Assembly (NCBI GenBank): GCA_016200005.1
Contig: JACQFP010000035.1
Location: 1 to 49,129, forward strand
Direction of reading: 5' to 3'
Origin: Verrucomicrobiota bacterium
Lineage (GTDB): Bacteria > Verrucomicrobiota > Verrucomicrobiia > Limisphaerales > PALSA-1396
DNA length: 49,129 bases
How positions within the stretch are numbered: the stretch's first letter is position 1; the number at the start of each line of letters is the position of its first letter. A program made the position numbers and the translations under genes. This document shows positions 37,037-45,237 of this stretch, piece after piece. Below the pieces are notes generated by a model, which worked only from the letters and a program-made list of their open reading frames with translations, did no database searches and had not been told where the DNA came from.

Positions 37037-37552
37037 GTGACCACACCAATAAAAGATAATCTGCTTTGGTGGGTCATTCCCGGCGTTCTGGCTGGTATGC
37101 CCATGCCATTCGTCCACCCGGAGCGGCGTTTGGCTGGTGGGGGCGCATTGACAGCGTTCGAATATGAACTGCGCGCACTCCACGCAGCGGGAGTGTGCAC
37201 TGTCGTTTCTCAACTCAACATCCCGAGTGATGCGCCCGTTTACGAGTCCGCGGGTTTCACATTTCAATGTCTGCCAGTGCCGCATGGCAGCGCACCTACG
37301 ACAGCGCAAGCAACTGAATTCGTTTGTTTCGTTACCGAACAGCGGGCAGCGCACCGTCCGGTTGCAGTACACTGCGAGGCTGGTCTCGGCAGAACGGGCA
37401 CGATGCTCGCGGCCTATTTAATCTCGCAGGGTGAGACCGCCGAGACAGCTATCTGGCTCGTGCGCGCGGCGGAGAAAGTCGCGATTGAGACCGCGCCGCA
37501 GTTACAATTCTTGGAGCAATATGCAGAGAGGTTTCAAAAGCGTGAAACTTAA
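37037..37552 (+). CDS. Dual-specificity / protein tyrosine phosphatase family protein
   Basis: This 171-residue phosphatase has the HCX5R loop VHCEAGLGRTGTM, where Cys is the nucleophile and Arg binds phosphate. An acid in a WPD-like position is not obvious; the HGSAPT stretch before it is a possible substitute. The architecture is that of small cytosolic DSPs. GTG 37037 is the start used; a purine-rich stretch (CTGAAC) is weak. It follows the PIG-L gene by 19 bp and may be in the same transcript. Confidence 0.85.
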   Translation: MTTPIKDNLLWWVIPGVLAGMPMPFVHPERRLAGGGALTAFEYELRALHAAGVCTVVSQLNIPSDAPVYESAGFTFQCLPVPHGSAPTTAQATEFVCFVTEQRAAHRPVAVHCEAGLGRTGTMLAAYLISQGETAETAIWLVRAAEKVAIETAPQLQFLEQYAERFQKRET

Positions 37553-37726
37553 CTCGGCGCATGCCCCTCCGCGACGTTGCTCGGAGGCATAAAACCCTCG
37601 TAGCCTGCGAACCGGCGGCAATGTTTCCGTTTGCTGGTCCGCTCGCCCAGCGTCGGCCAGCTCGAGCAGAATTGGCCGCGCCGGACCTGACGTATAGCGC
37701 TGTCCGGCAAATTGGTCGTTCGTGAA

Positions 37727-37951
37727 CTACGCTTTGGGTGGAAGGGTGCTCGGCTTGCGTCTGGTGCGACGGAATTCTACATAGCGCGCGTGAATGGCTT
37801 CCATGAATTCGTCGCGACTCACAAGAGGTTGTTTGGCCAACGAGTCTGCAATCAGTCGTTGCAGAGTGGCTTCCCAGTGGGCGCGTTGGCCCGGCTCGCA
37901 AGTGTCGCGCTCGTAAAGCGCGGTCAAGAGTCGCTCCAATTCAGGACTCAT
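37727..37951 (-). CDS. Small hypothetical protein
   Basis: This 74-residue protein starts MSPELERLLTALYERDTCEP and is helical, basic at the C-terminus (RRTRRKPSTLPPKA). Its start overlaps the stop of the next upstream gene (11 bp), so the pair is translationally coupled. I do not recognise the family. The low-complexity basic tail may bind nucleic acid or be disordered. Confidence 0.55.
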   Translation of the reverse strand: MSPELERLLTALYERDTCEPGQRAHWEATLQRLIADSLAKQPLVSRDEFMEAIHARYVEFRRTRRKPSTLPPKA

Positions 37952-38321
37952 GAAACGCGGTTTGAAGAATCTCCTCACGCCGTTTGGAATTCATTTTCCC
38001 ATGCCACATCGTGAGCTTGTCCTGGAGCATTCGTTCAGTCGCAGAAACCATGGCAGCCAGTTTTTTGTCCGGGAAATCTGGATGAGCCACGGCCAAGGAG
38101 AGGGTCTTGCCGACGCGAAGAAGACGCTCAGTCGTGGCTTTGTGGCGTTGAAGCAAGTCCGCGCCAGGATTGTCCAGCAATTGTTCGTCCTCCCAGCGCG
38201 TCAAGGCAGTGGCACATTCGCTCCACTCATCCGCTGCGGCGCCGAGTTCGTTCATGAGCCTCTTTTCCATGTGTCCGACGACATCGGATGCCAACGGTAA
38301 TGTCAGGCTTTCTGCAGTCAT
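37941..38321 (-). CDS. Hypothetical protein
   Basis: This 126-residue protein starts MTAESLTLPLASDVVGHMEK at ATG 38321. It is helix-rich, with acidic and Trp-containing segments (AADEWSECATALTRWEDEQ, DFPDKKLAAMVSATERM, KLTMWHGKM). It is probably a small all-alpha cytosolic protein. Longer in-frame openings exist but would add basic low-complexity sequence. It overlaps the smaller gene downstream by 11 bp, and the two look like an operon. No family is recognised. Confidence 0.55.
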   Translation of the reverse strand: MTAESLTLPLASDVVGHMEKRLMNELGAAADEWSECATALTRWEDEQLLDNPGADLLQRHKATTERLLRVGKTLSLAVAHPDFPDKKLAAMVSATERMLQDKLTMWHGKMNSKRREEILQTAFHES

Positions 38322-38489
38322 GGTTACACTATGTCCTCGAAGCCGATGGAAGGCAAGGTGAGTATTTCGCGACAACGGCTTCAATTTCTTATTGAGTTCT
38401 TTCGCTGCGCGTTGAAACTCCCACCATGTTGCACAGACCATTTCACCTTTTAACCATTCAACCCGTTTAACGAGTCAACTATCAAAGCT

Positions 38490-39419
38490 ATGCCCCGCAA
38501 ACTCAGTTCCATTGCGCCCGACTGGTGGGATTACACCACGCTCGATGACGAAATCATCCGAGACGCGGCGGCGTTGACGCCCGACGCGATGCTCAAACTA
38601 TCTCGCCCCGGCTTCAAGGTCGTCATGTATGACACGCTGGAAGATTTGTACCTTGCCGAAGCACTCGAATACGTCACCGCGTGGAAACAATCGACGCCGG
38701 ACAATCCCGTCGGCATTTGCGGGCCGATCGGCCCGACAGAGCAGTTGCCGTTGGTCGCGCGATTGGTGAACGAACTCGGTCTCTCGCTCAAGTCCGCGCA
38801 CTTCTGGGGAATGGACGAATGGTATCTCGACGGCCGGGAAGCGCCGCCGGATCATCCGCTGTCGTTCGAGAGAGCTGATCGCGAATTGTGTTTCAATCGC
38901 ATCAAGCCGGAACTCGCAATGCCGGACGAGAATCTCCATTTCCCCAAAGCCGACACAGCCATCTATCGCAAGAGCTGGGACGGCGTCCGTTGCGCGGTCA
39001 TGCAAGGTGGGCAGGGCGACATCAAACATTGGGCGTTCAATGACCCGCCGCGACGCGAGGGGAAATACCGGTTCAATCCGCCTGCGCCGCGTGAATATCG
39101 GAAGTTGACGACGCGTGTGGTCGAACTTCATCCCATCACCATCGCGCAAAATGCGCGCACGTCCGGCGGCGGCAACATCACGCTCGTGCCGACCAAGGCC
39201 ATCACGGTCGGGCCGGTGGAAACCTGGAAGGCCGACAAGGTTTCCATCTGGCAGGCCGGCACGCACGACAATCCGTTCGGCCAACGCTTGACCACCTTGA
39301 TGATCGCAAAAAAGATTCCGGACGTTTCCGTGCCGATGTCGTTACTCGCGGATCACCCGAACGTGCAATTCAATTTCTATCGCAAAGGTATCGGCATGTG
39401 CGCCGTCGAGATGCATTGA
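38490..39419 (+). CDS. NagB-like (glucosamine-6-phosphate isomerase/deaminase family) protein
   Basis: This 309-residue protein is a member of the NagB/RpiA/CoA-transferase-like group. The usual NagB phosphate loop (GLSGGSTP) is replaced by [12 protein letters not shown]; the lid-acid region [12 protein letters not shown] corresponds to the catalytic DEY of GlcN6P deaminases, and [15 protein letters not shown] to GxGxDGHIAFNEP, with the GHIAF histidine kept as H but its DG lost. It is therefore probably a divergent relative that binds another sugar phosphate or acts as an isomerase. The neighbouring oxidoreductase and de-N-acetylase fit amino-sugar breakdown. Confidence 0.78.
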   Translation: MPRKLSSIAPDWWDYTTLDDEIIRDAAALTPDAMLKLSRPGFKVVMYDTLEDLYLAEALEYVTAWKQSTPDNPVGICGPIGPTEQLPLVARLVNELGLSLKSAHFWGMDEWYLDGREAPPDHPLSFERADRELCFNRIKPELAMPDENLHFPKADTAIYRKSWDGVRCAVMQGGQGDIKHWAFNDPPRREGKYRFNPPAPREYRKLTTRVVELHPITIAQNARTSGGGNITLVPTKAITVGPVETWKADKVSIWQAGTHDNPFGQRLTTLMIAKKIPDVSVPMSLLADHPNVQFNFYRKGIGMCAVEMH

Positions 39420-39428
39420 AACACTTCT

Positions 39429-39516
39429 CGTAGGAGACGAGGTAACGAGGCTCACTTCTAAATTCGGGACGCGGAATACGGAATCGGATGAGAGCCTCGT
39501 TACCTCGGCTGCTACG
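39429..39516. repeat. Inverted-repeat element, CGTAG...GAGGCT ends
   Basis: The left arm at 39429-39454 and the right arm 39491-39516 match at 23 of 26 positions after inversion (core CGAGGTAACGAGGCT). The internal part reads TTCGGGACGCGGAATACGGA at about 39463-39482. The arms share the GTAGC... CGA... GAGG pattern with the longer element at 46991-47206. It lies between the NagB-like gene and rnhB. Confidence 0.85.
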
Positions 39517-39535
39517 GGGCAATTAAGGATCGTGG

Positions 39536-40189
39536 ATGGCTGCTCCACTTATTGACCGCTTCGAGTTCGAGCGCCCGCTGTGGTCGCGTGGCGCGACGCT
39601 GGTCGCTGGCGTGGATGAAGCCGGGCGCGGACCGTTAGCCGGCCCCGTGGTGGCCGCCGCGGTGATCCTTCCGCCGCAATGGTTGCTCACCGGTTTGCCG
39701 GTTGAACTAAACGGTTTGAACGATTCCAAGCAACTCACCGCTGACCTGCGAGAACGTTTTTACGCGGCGGTGATGTCACTCGCTGACATTCGGTTCGCCA
39801 TCGCCCAAGTCGAGGCTCCGCAGATCGACGAGATCAACATTCTGCAGGCCACGCATCGGGCGATGAATGCCGCGCTGGCGCAACTCCGCCCGCCGCCCGA
39901 ACACGTGTTGGTGGATGGCTGGCGCGTTCCCTCGCTGTGTTTTCCGCAAACACCCATCGTCAAAGGCGACGCGCGCAGCTACTCCATCGCCGCGGCCAGC
40001 GTGCTCGCGAAAGTCACGCGTGACCGCTTGATGGCGGAGTACGACCGGCAATGGCCCGCTTACGGTTTTGCCGGGCACAAGGGCTATGGAACGGCGCAAC
40101 ATCTGGCGGCGTTGAGCGCGCACGGGCCTTGTCCCATTCATCGTCGGAGCTTCGCACCGATGAAGCCGCAGCAACAAGAACTGTTGTGA
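39536..40189 (+). CDS. rnhB: Ribonuclease HII
   Basis: This 217-residue enzyme cuts RNA in RNA-DNA hybrids and removes misincorporated ribonucleotides. The acidic set is present: GVDEAGRGPLAGP (D, E), LVDGWRVPS (D) and VTRDRLMAEYD (D). The YGFAGHKGYGTAQHLAAL motif near the end is the usual signature. It precedes yraN by 6 bp, the common bacterial arrangement rnhB-yraN. ATG 39536 lies 20 bp after the palindromic element. Confidence 0.97.
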   Translation: MAAPLIDRFEFERPLWSRGATLVAGVDEAGRGPLAGPVVAAAVILPPQWLLTGLPVELNGLNDSKQLTADLRERFYAAVMSLADIRFAIAQVEAPQIDEINILQATHRAMNAALAQLRPPPEHVLVDGWRVPSLCFPQTPIVKGDARSYSIAAASVLAKVTRDRLMAEYDRQWPAYGFAGHKGYGTAQHLAALSAHGPCPIHRRSFAPMKPQQQELL

Positions 40190-40195
40190 TCAACA

Positions 40196-40624
40196 ATGAA
40201 CTTGTTGGAACGCATCAAAGCGTGGCGTGCGAAAGATGACAAACCTGTCCACTTGCGGCGCGGTGAAGTCGGTGAGCGCGCGGCCAAGAAACACCTGCAA
40301 AACCTCGGCCTGAAATTTCTGACGGCCAACTTCCGTTCGCCGCGTGGCGAAATTGATCTGGTGTTTCGCGACAGCGATTGCCTGGTGTTCGTGGAAGTCA
40401 AAACCCGTTCGTCGGAGGCATGGACGCGCCCCGCTGCCGCGGTGAACGCGCGCAAGCGCCGGTTGCTTTCGCAAACCGCATTGGATTATCTGCGGTTGCT
40501 CAAGAATCCACCCGTCAAAATCCGATTCGATATTGTGGAGGTGTTACTGGCGGACGGCGAAGTCAGCGAAGTGCGCCATCTGCCGAACACATTTGCGATG
40601 TCCAAGCCGTATCGCTACGGATAG
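40196..40624 (+). CDS. yraN: UPF0102 family protein YraN
   Basis: This 142-residue protein has the nuclease-like core of the family: GEVGERAAKKHLQNLGLKFL, then GEIDLVFRDSDCLVFVEVKTR with the E-x-D ... E-x-K site of restriction-endonuclease-like folds. A 15-residue basic N-terminal extension precedes it. It converges on the dihydrouridine synthase gene with a 2-bp gap. The function is unproven in general; a Holliday-junction-related role has been suggested for the family. Confidence 0.93.
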   Translation: MNLLERIKAWRAKDDKPVHLRRGEVGERAAKKHLQNLGLKFLTANFRSPRGEIDLVFRDSDCLVFVEVKTRSSEAWTRPAAAVNARKRRLLSQTALDYLRLLKNPPVKIRFDIVEVLLADGEVSEVRHLPNTFAMSKPYRYG

Positions 40625-40626
40625 CA

Positions 40627-41682
40627 TCACGACTGCGCTCCGGCCATCACATCGGTTTCCTTCAACGCCAGCGAGAAGGGCTCCAATGGCATCGGCTGAT
40701 CGTGGTTCAGGAACTCTTCGCAAACACGGAAAAACTCGACCTCCGTCGTAACGCGGCGGATTTGATGTAAAAATTGTCCGGTCGGTTCGATGCCGAGGCC
40801 GATGTAGTTCAGATATTTTTTCATCTTCTGGACATGGGCGGCTTCTTTGATTTCAGGCGGACGCACGGCTTCGTATAACGCGCGCAAATATTTCAGCACA
40901 TCGTGACCGGTAGGCAGGAAGAGCGGTTCGCCGCGCTGCTGTTGCCGGATCTGATGAAACAACCACGGATTGCGAATGAGGCCGCGCCCGATCATCAATC
41001 CGCGCGCGCCGGTCAACGCCAGAACCTCCCGGGCCTTTTGCGCGGAATAAACATTGCCATTGGCCAGGATAGGGCAGGGGAGTTCTGCTACCGTGCGCGC
41101 GATGTAATCGTAATGCACTTCACTGCGATACATTTCCTTCACTGTGCGTCCATGCACCGTCAGCAGATCGATGGAATGTCTGGCAAAGATTGGCAGCAGT
41201 TCGTCAAACACGGCTGGCGAATCAAAGCCTAGGCGGGTCTTGACGGTGAACTTGATTTTTACCGCATCCCGCAACGCGCCAAGGATCGCATCGACTTTTT
41301 GCGGCTCGCGCAGCAAACCGCCGCCAGCGCATTTGCGATAAACGACGGGCGCCGGACAACCGAGATTCAAATCGATCGCGGCGACCGGATACTGCTGCAA
41401 CTCCTGCGCCGCGCGTACCAGGGACGAAATGTCGTTGCCGATCATCTGGGCGATGGCAGGCCGCCCCGTGGGATTCTCGGTGATCGATTTCAGAATCCAT
41501 TTCTCCAGGTGAGACGTCGCGTGGACGCGAAAATACTCCGTGAAATAAACGTCCGCACCGCCATAAGCCGCCATCAATTTCCAAAATGGCAGATCGGTCA
41601 CGTCCTGCATGGGAGCGAGCGCGAGAATCGGCTCTGGCCGCTCAAGCAGTTTCTGAAACTGTTCGCTTTCACTCACGACCAC
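40627..41682 (-). CDS. tRNA-dihydrouridine synthase
   Basis: This 351-residue FMN enzyme reduces uridine to dihydrouridine in tRNA. It has the opening ALAPMQDVTDLPFWKLM, the NLGCPAPVV active-site Cys, and the FMN-phosphate stretch ARGLMIGRGLIRNPWLF. VHGRTVKEMY carries the substrate-binding H and R. The subfamily (DusA, B or C) is not decided by these motifs. Starts GTG 41682 and GTG 41676 are both open. It converges on yraN. Confidence 0.94.
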   Translation of the reverse strand: MVVSESEQFQKLLERPEPILALAPMQDVTDLPFWKLMAAYGGADVYFTEYFRVHATSHLEKWILKSITENPTGRPAIAQMIGNDISSLVRAAQELQQYPVAAIDLNLGCPAPVVYRKCAGGGLLREPQKVDAILGALRDAVKIKFTVKTRLGFDSPAVFDELLPIFARHSIDLLTVHGRTVKEMYRSEVHYDYIARTVAELPCPILANGNVYSAQKAREVLALTGARGLMIGRGLIRNPWLFHQIRQQQRGEPLFLPTGHDVLKYLRALYEAVRPPEIKEAAHVQKMKKYLNYIGLGIEPTGQFLHQIRRVTTEVEFFRVCEEFLNHDQPMPLEPFSLALKETDVMAGAQS

Positions 41683-41852
41683 ACCCTAGCCGGAAGCCGC
41701 AGGCGGTTGCAACTTTTCCCGATTGGCAGGCCTTCCCGAGCACGCATGATGTAGGATTAAACCCGGCAACGGCTGCGGCTGACTCCTTACAAGAAAATCA
41801 GACGGCGACCGATTGTTGGCCAAACCCGTTCTCCTAAGCTGGGGGCGCTTTT

Positions 41853-42311
41853 ATGAAAGCACCGAGATGCTTGAAAGTCCTGATCGTAGATGATTCGACC
41901 CTGATCCGGGCGCATCTGATTGAGCTTCTTTCCGAAGTGGAGCGCGTGGAGATCGTCGGCTTGGCGCGAGACCCCAACGAAGCGTTGGCGCTGTTCGAAG
42001 CGAACCGGCCCGATGCCGTGATTCTCGACATTCAGATGCCGGGTGGCAGTGGCATCAAGGTCCTCGAGCGCATCAAGTGCGAAGCACAATCGTGCGCAGT
42101 CATCATGCTGACGAATCATTCGGAGGCGGTGTACCGGCAGCACTGCTTGAAAAAGGGCGCCGACTACTTTTTTCAAAAAGCCACCGAGTTCCAAAAGGTT
42201 GCCGAAACACTTCGAGAGCTTGTTCACCGATGCAAACCCGGAAAACCGATACTTAAGCGGAGAACTCCCCATGAAAAAGATTGTTTCACAGCACGGCCTT
42301 GCCGGATTTGA
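41853..42311 (+). CDS. Receiver-only response regulator
   Basis: This 152-residue single-domain protein has the receiver fold: IVDDST with acidic pair D13 and D14, phosphorylation site D59 in VILDIQMPGGSG, MLTNHS and K in FFQKATEF. There is no output domain; the last 25 residues (KRRTPHEKDCFTARPCRI) are polar and probably disordered. No histidine kinase is adjacent, so it may act in a phosphorelay or by protein-protein contact. ATG 41853 is supported by CTGGGGG upstream. Confidence 0.9.
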   Translation: MKAPRCLKVLIVDDSTLIRAHLIELLSEVERVEIVGLARDPNEALALFEANRPDAVILDIQMPGGSGIKVLERIKCEAQSCAVIMLTNHSEAVYRQHCLKKGADYFFQKATEFQKVAETLRELVHRCKPGKPILKRRTPHEKDCFTARPCRI

Positions 42312-42519
42312 CCAAGTCCGCCTTCGCCTGGACGTTTGCACGTTCGAGGCTAACGACCGACCGGCAGGGGTCGGTCGCCAAGCAGGAATCAGCACCCGGT
42401 TCGTTGCGATCCGCTTCCTGAAATCGACAGCGTTCCGCCCCAAGATCAGATTTGCCTCCTCAATTCAAATCCCATTCCGCGACGCCGCTCAACCGAGCCG
42501 CCGGAAACGGGCAATCTGA
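42271..42519 (+). CDS. Possible small basic protein (doubtful)
   Basis: An ATG at 42271 overlapping the end of the receiver gene, with GGAGAA upstream, opens an 82-codon frame: MKKIVSQHGLAGFDQ to RRKRAI. It is arginine-rich and without recognisable features. The preceding purine-rich sequence is the only support. It could equally be non-coding. The remaining gap to 42612 has no other feature. Confidence 0.25.
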   Translation: MKKIVSQHGLAGFDQVRLRLDVCTFEANDRPAGVGRQAGISTRFVAIRFLKSTAFRPKIRFASSIQIPFRDAAQPSRRKRAI

Positions 42520-42612
42520 ATCGCGCGCTTCAGCAAACGGCGCTCGCATTGGGGACCCCGCCAGGAAAAGAGGCGTTGGTAGTCGTGATTCCAATCATCA
42601 ACTCCAGCGGCG

Positions 42613-43503
42613 TCATCTGAATTGCGGATGTTGTTCCAGCCTGTTCCGCGTTGCGGGTGACAACGGGGATTGTCGATACACCGGCTGTCGCAACGGCTCC
42701 GCGCTGGTGGACTTGCAGGCGCGCTTGAGCCAACGGCAATCCAACGGCTCAGCAATCAAATCGAGCGTGTTGGCAGCAATGGTGGTTTCCTCTTTTTCGC
42801 CCGTGGCGTGGCCGACGCCGACAAAGAATCCCGCCAGCAACAGCGTCACCCGGAGCATCGTGCTGCGTGAATACGTCGGCAGCGCGCAGGGCCGCGCCGG
42901 ATCGAGCAGGCGAAAAAGGTTGGTGAACAGCGGCAGCGTCCACATCGCCGGATTCTTTGCCGGTGAATAGGCGTCGAACATGATGACGTGTGGAGCGCGT
43001 TGGAGTCCAAGCTTCAGCTTGTTCGGCTCTGACACGCTAAAGCGTGAACTCCAACTTCGGAGCAGCGTCGGGAAATGAGCCAGGTGCAATTCCCACTCCA
43101 CGGTTTGTGCGCCGTTGACAAACGACACACGCTGATGAGGAATCAAGTGCTGCGCGCAGTTATGATAGTCGTCGAAATAACCGAGTGCGTCGGTATGTGC
43201 GAGCGCAAAGCAAAGCGGCTCAATCGTCTCGTCAAAACTGACCAGCCGGATGAGCGACGGGATTTCCTTCGTGGCGCGCAACACCGTGAGCGCATTGGCA
43301 GCCGCGCCCAGTCCCACGTCCCAGATTACGAATTCACCGGTATGCCCTCGCAAGCGTTCCACGAGCCGCAGTTGTCTGACATAAAGCGCCTCGGCCTCAG
43401 CGACCGGGCCGATGACCGGATGGAACGTCTGGCGATGCGCCAACGAATGAACGCTGTGCACGCCATTGGCGAGCCTGACGATTTTGTAGCCACCTGCTTC
43501 CAC
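42613..43503 (-). CDS. mnmD: MnmD-like tRNA methyltransferase (MnmC N-domain type)
   Basis: This roughly 297-residue SAM methyltransferase matches the methyltransferase half of MnmC, which forms mnm5(s2)U at tRNA wobble 34. It has HPVIGPVAEAEALYVRQL, the SAM motif WDVGLGAAANAL, VSFDETIEPL and the signature FDAYSPAKNPAMWT, then SRSTMLRVTLLLAGFFVG. The oxidase half of MnmC is absent, as in single-domain MnmD. A 57-bp palindromic repeat (42999-43055) adds 19 in-frame codons just before the VIMFDAYSP strand. GTG 43503 is chosen; a TTG at 43569 would include codons from another repeat (WNLEVGAWSFF). Confidence 0.82.
   Translation of the reverse strand: MEAGGYKIVRLANGVHSVHSLAHRQTFHPVIGPVAEAEALYVRQLRLVERLRGHTGEFVIWDVGLGAAANALTVLRATKEIPSLIRLVSFDETIEPLCFALAHTDALGYFDDYHNCAQHLIPHQRVSFVNGAQTVEWELHLAHFPTLLRSWSSRFSVSEPNKLKLGLQRAPHVIMFDAYSPAKNPAMWTLPLFTNLFRLLDPARPCALPTYSRSTMLRVTLLLAGFFVGVGHATGEKEETTIAANTLDLIAEPLDCRWLKRACKSTSAEPLRQPVYRQSPLSPATRNRLEQHPQFR
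42999..43055. repeat. Dispersed palindrome, copy 3, inside mnmD-like gene
   Basis: Exactly 57 bp: left arm 42999-43021 (GTTGGAGTCCAAGCTTCAGC...) and right arm 43033-43055 (CACGCTAAAGCGTGAACTCC...). The arms are inverted copies with an 11-base loop. On the minus strand it encodes WSSRFSVSEPNKLKLGL in frame. Copies 1 and 2 of the same family are intergenic. Confidence 0.93.
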
Positions 43504-43527
43504 GGTGGCAGGATAACAGCGATGAAA

Positions 43528-43662
43528 AAAGCTCCAAGCACCAACCTCCAAGTTCCAGTGAAGCAGCAATTTTCACCCTCCAGTCCCATGCCGTACGACC
43601 ACTGCTTGAGATTTGGAGTTTGAAGTTTCTCTGGTGCTTGGTGCTTGGAGTTTGGAGCTTCT
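43528..43662. repeat. CTTGGAGTTTGGAGC repeats flanking a short spacer
   Basis: AGCTCCAAGCACCAACCTCC (about 43530-43549) on one side and GGTGCTTGGTGCTTGGAGTT (43633-43652) on the other are imperfect inverted copies; ATTTGGAGTTTGAAG (about 43612-43626) is a third related block. The right end overlaps the stop of the aminotransferase gene (TAG at 43661-43663, minus). This explains a false N-terminal extension WNLEVGAWSFF of the mnmD-like gene. I recall it as a common verrucomicrobial repeat, unverified here. Confidence 0.72.
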
Positions 43663-44749
43663 AAAGCTGCCCCATGCTCTTGTCCAGCGCGGCGAACAAC
43701 TGATTCATCGTTGCCTCTGTCTCGTCGCCCATGTTCGAAATGCGAAAGGTCGTGCCTTTGATTTTTCCGTAGCCGCCATCAATGAGGAAACCTTGGTCTT
43801 TCGTGAGCTTCTGCAACTTCACCACGTCCACCGTGCGTCCGCCGGGCTTTGCGCCGTTGTTGACGCAGGTTAGCGTGATGGATTCAAAGCCCGCCTCGGG
43901 AAACAGATTGAAGCCGTGCTTCGCCGCCCAGTCGCGCGTCATCTGGTTCGTTTTGCGATGGCGGGCGTAACGATTCTCCAAACCTTCGGCAAAGAATTCG
44001 TCCAGCTTCGAGCTGAGCGCATAAGTGTGCGAAATGCTCGGCGTGCTCGGCGTCATGTTCTGCTCGGCGTTCTTCTGAAACTCGACGAAGTCAAAATAGT
44101 AACCGCGATCCTTCGCGGTTGCCGCCTTCGCGAGCGCGGCAGGCGAACAGACAAACGCCGCGAACCCCGGTGGCATGGCAAAAGCCTTTTGCGTGCCGGC
44201 GAGTAAAACGTCGATGCCCAGTTCGTCGAACTTGATCGGCAACGCGGTCATCGAGCTAACCGAGTCCACGATGAACATCACGTCGGGATACTTTTTCTTG
44301 AGCGCGGCGATTTCCGCCAGCGGACTCATCGTGCCGGTGGACGTTTCATTGTGGATGAGCGTGAGCGCATCGAATTGGCCGGTCGCGAGTTTTTTATCCA
44401 CGGCGTCGGCGCGGATGGGCGAACCCCACGGCACTTGCAACGCCTCGGCGTCCTTGCCGCAACGTTTCGACACATCAAACCATTTATCCGAAAACGCGCC
44501 GCACATGCAGTTGAGGACTTTTTTCGTGACGAGATTGCGAATCGCGCCCTCCATCACGCCCCAGGCGCTGGAGGTGGAGAGGTAGACGAGTTGTTTGGTG
44601 GCGAGCAACTGCTGCAACTGCGGTTGAATCTTCGCGTACAGGTCTTTGAAGCCTTGGCCGCGATGGCCGATCATCGGCGAACAAAACGCCTTGAAGGTTT
44701 TCTCGCTCACCTCGACCGGTCCCGGAATGTGTAATTTAACGTGTCCCAT
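43661..44749 (-). CDS. Class V aminotransferase (phosphoserine / serine-glyoxylate type)
   Basis: This 362-residue PLP enzyme of fold type I has the PLP lysine in LLAGTQKAFAMPPG. VDSVSSMTALPIKF gives the Asp that binds the PLP nitrogen, and NETSTGTMSP sits in the substrate region. The start MGHVKLHIPGPVEVSEK (ATG 44749) matches the IPGP(T/V)EV start of the serine-pyruvate/alanine-glyoxylate group, while the short length and the GTTFRISNMGDE end recall phosphoserine aminotransferases of the Thermotoga type. Probably it makes or uses serine. It is divergent from the small gene at 44861. Confidence 0.88.
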   Translation of the reverse strand: MGHVKLHIPGPVEVSEKTFKAFCSPMIGHRGQGFKDLYAKIQPQLQQLLATKQLVYLSTSSAWGVMEGAIRNLVTKKVLNCMCGAFSDKWFDVSKRCGKDAEALQVPWGSPIRADAVDKKLATGQFDALTLIHNETSTGTMSPLAEIAALKKKYPDVMFIVDSVSSMTALPIKFDELGIDVLLAGTQKAFAMPPGFAAFVCSPAALAKAATAKDRGYYFDFVEFQKNAEQNMTPSTPSISHTYALSSKLDEFFAEGLENRYARHRKTNQMTRDWAAKHGFNLFPEAGFESITLTCVNNGAKPGGRTVDVVKLQKLTKDQGFLIDGGYGKIKGTTFRISNMGDETEATMNQLFAALDKSMGQL

Positions 44750-44860
44750 AAGGCCGCGGATTTTTCCTGACCCAGCGCACAAAGGCAAGAACGCGATTAC
44801 TTGCCTTTCGCTCTGCTCTGGCGGCTTGACGAGCGAGCCATTTCAAGGCAAGAAGCGAGT

Positions 44861-45083
44861 ATGAACGTGGAAAACATTCGCAAGCGGCTGCATGAAGACC
44901 GCAGGCCGGTTTGTCATCCGGCTCTCCGACGGCCGGAAATTTCCAATTCCGCATCAGGATTTCATCGCGCTTGGCAAACACGTCGTGTTCGTAATTGATC
45001 ACGACGGCTATGGGGTAAGCATTGACCCGCTGCACATCGTCTCGCTAGACGACGCGCGAATGAAGAAGAACGGCAAACGCTAG
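44861..45083 (+). pseudogene. Frameshifted small conserved protein
   Basis: ATG 44861 reads MNVENIRKRLHEDRRP and then falls out of frame, while the +1 frame gives FVIRLSDGRKFPIPHQDF... GYGVSIDPLHIVSLDD to the stop at 45083. Removing one G from CCGGTTT at 44906-44912 would join the two into one 73-residue protein reading RRPFVIRLSDGRKF. A 73-residue protein of this layout is familiar to me from other PVC genomes. The start at 44892 in the second frame alone gives 63 residues. A sequencing error cannot be excluded. Confidence 0.72.
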
Positions 45084-45237
45084 TCTGCCCTCACCGACCC
45101 GTTCACCAACCTTCCCGTCGAGACGAGTCCTTACGCGAAACTCCTCACCGCCCCGCAGCAAATCTTTCGGCTGATTTCAAATTGAGCCATGGAAACTGAA
45201 GTTTGCGTCTGCCGCGCCGTGAGTTTATGGTTCCGCC

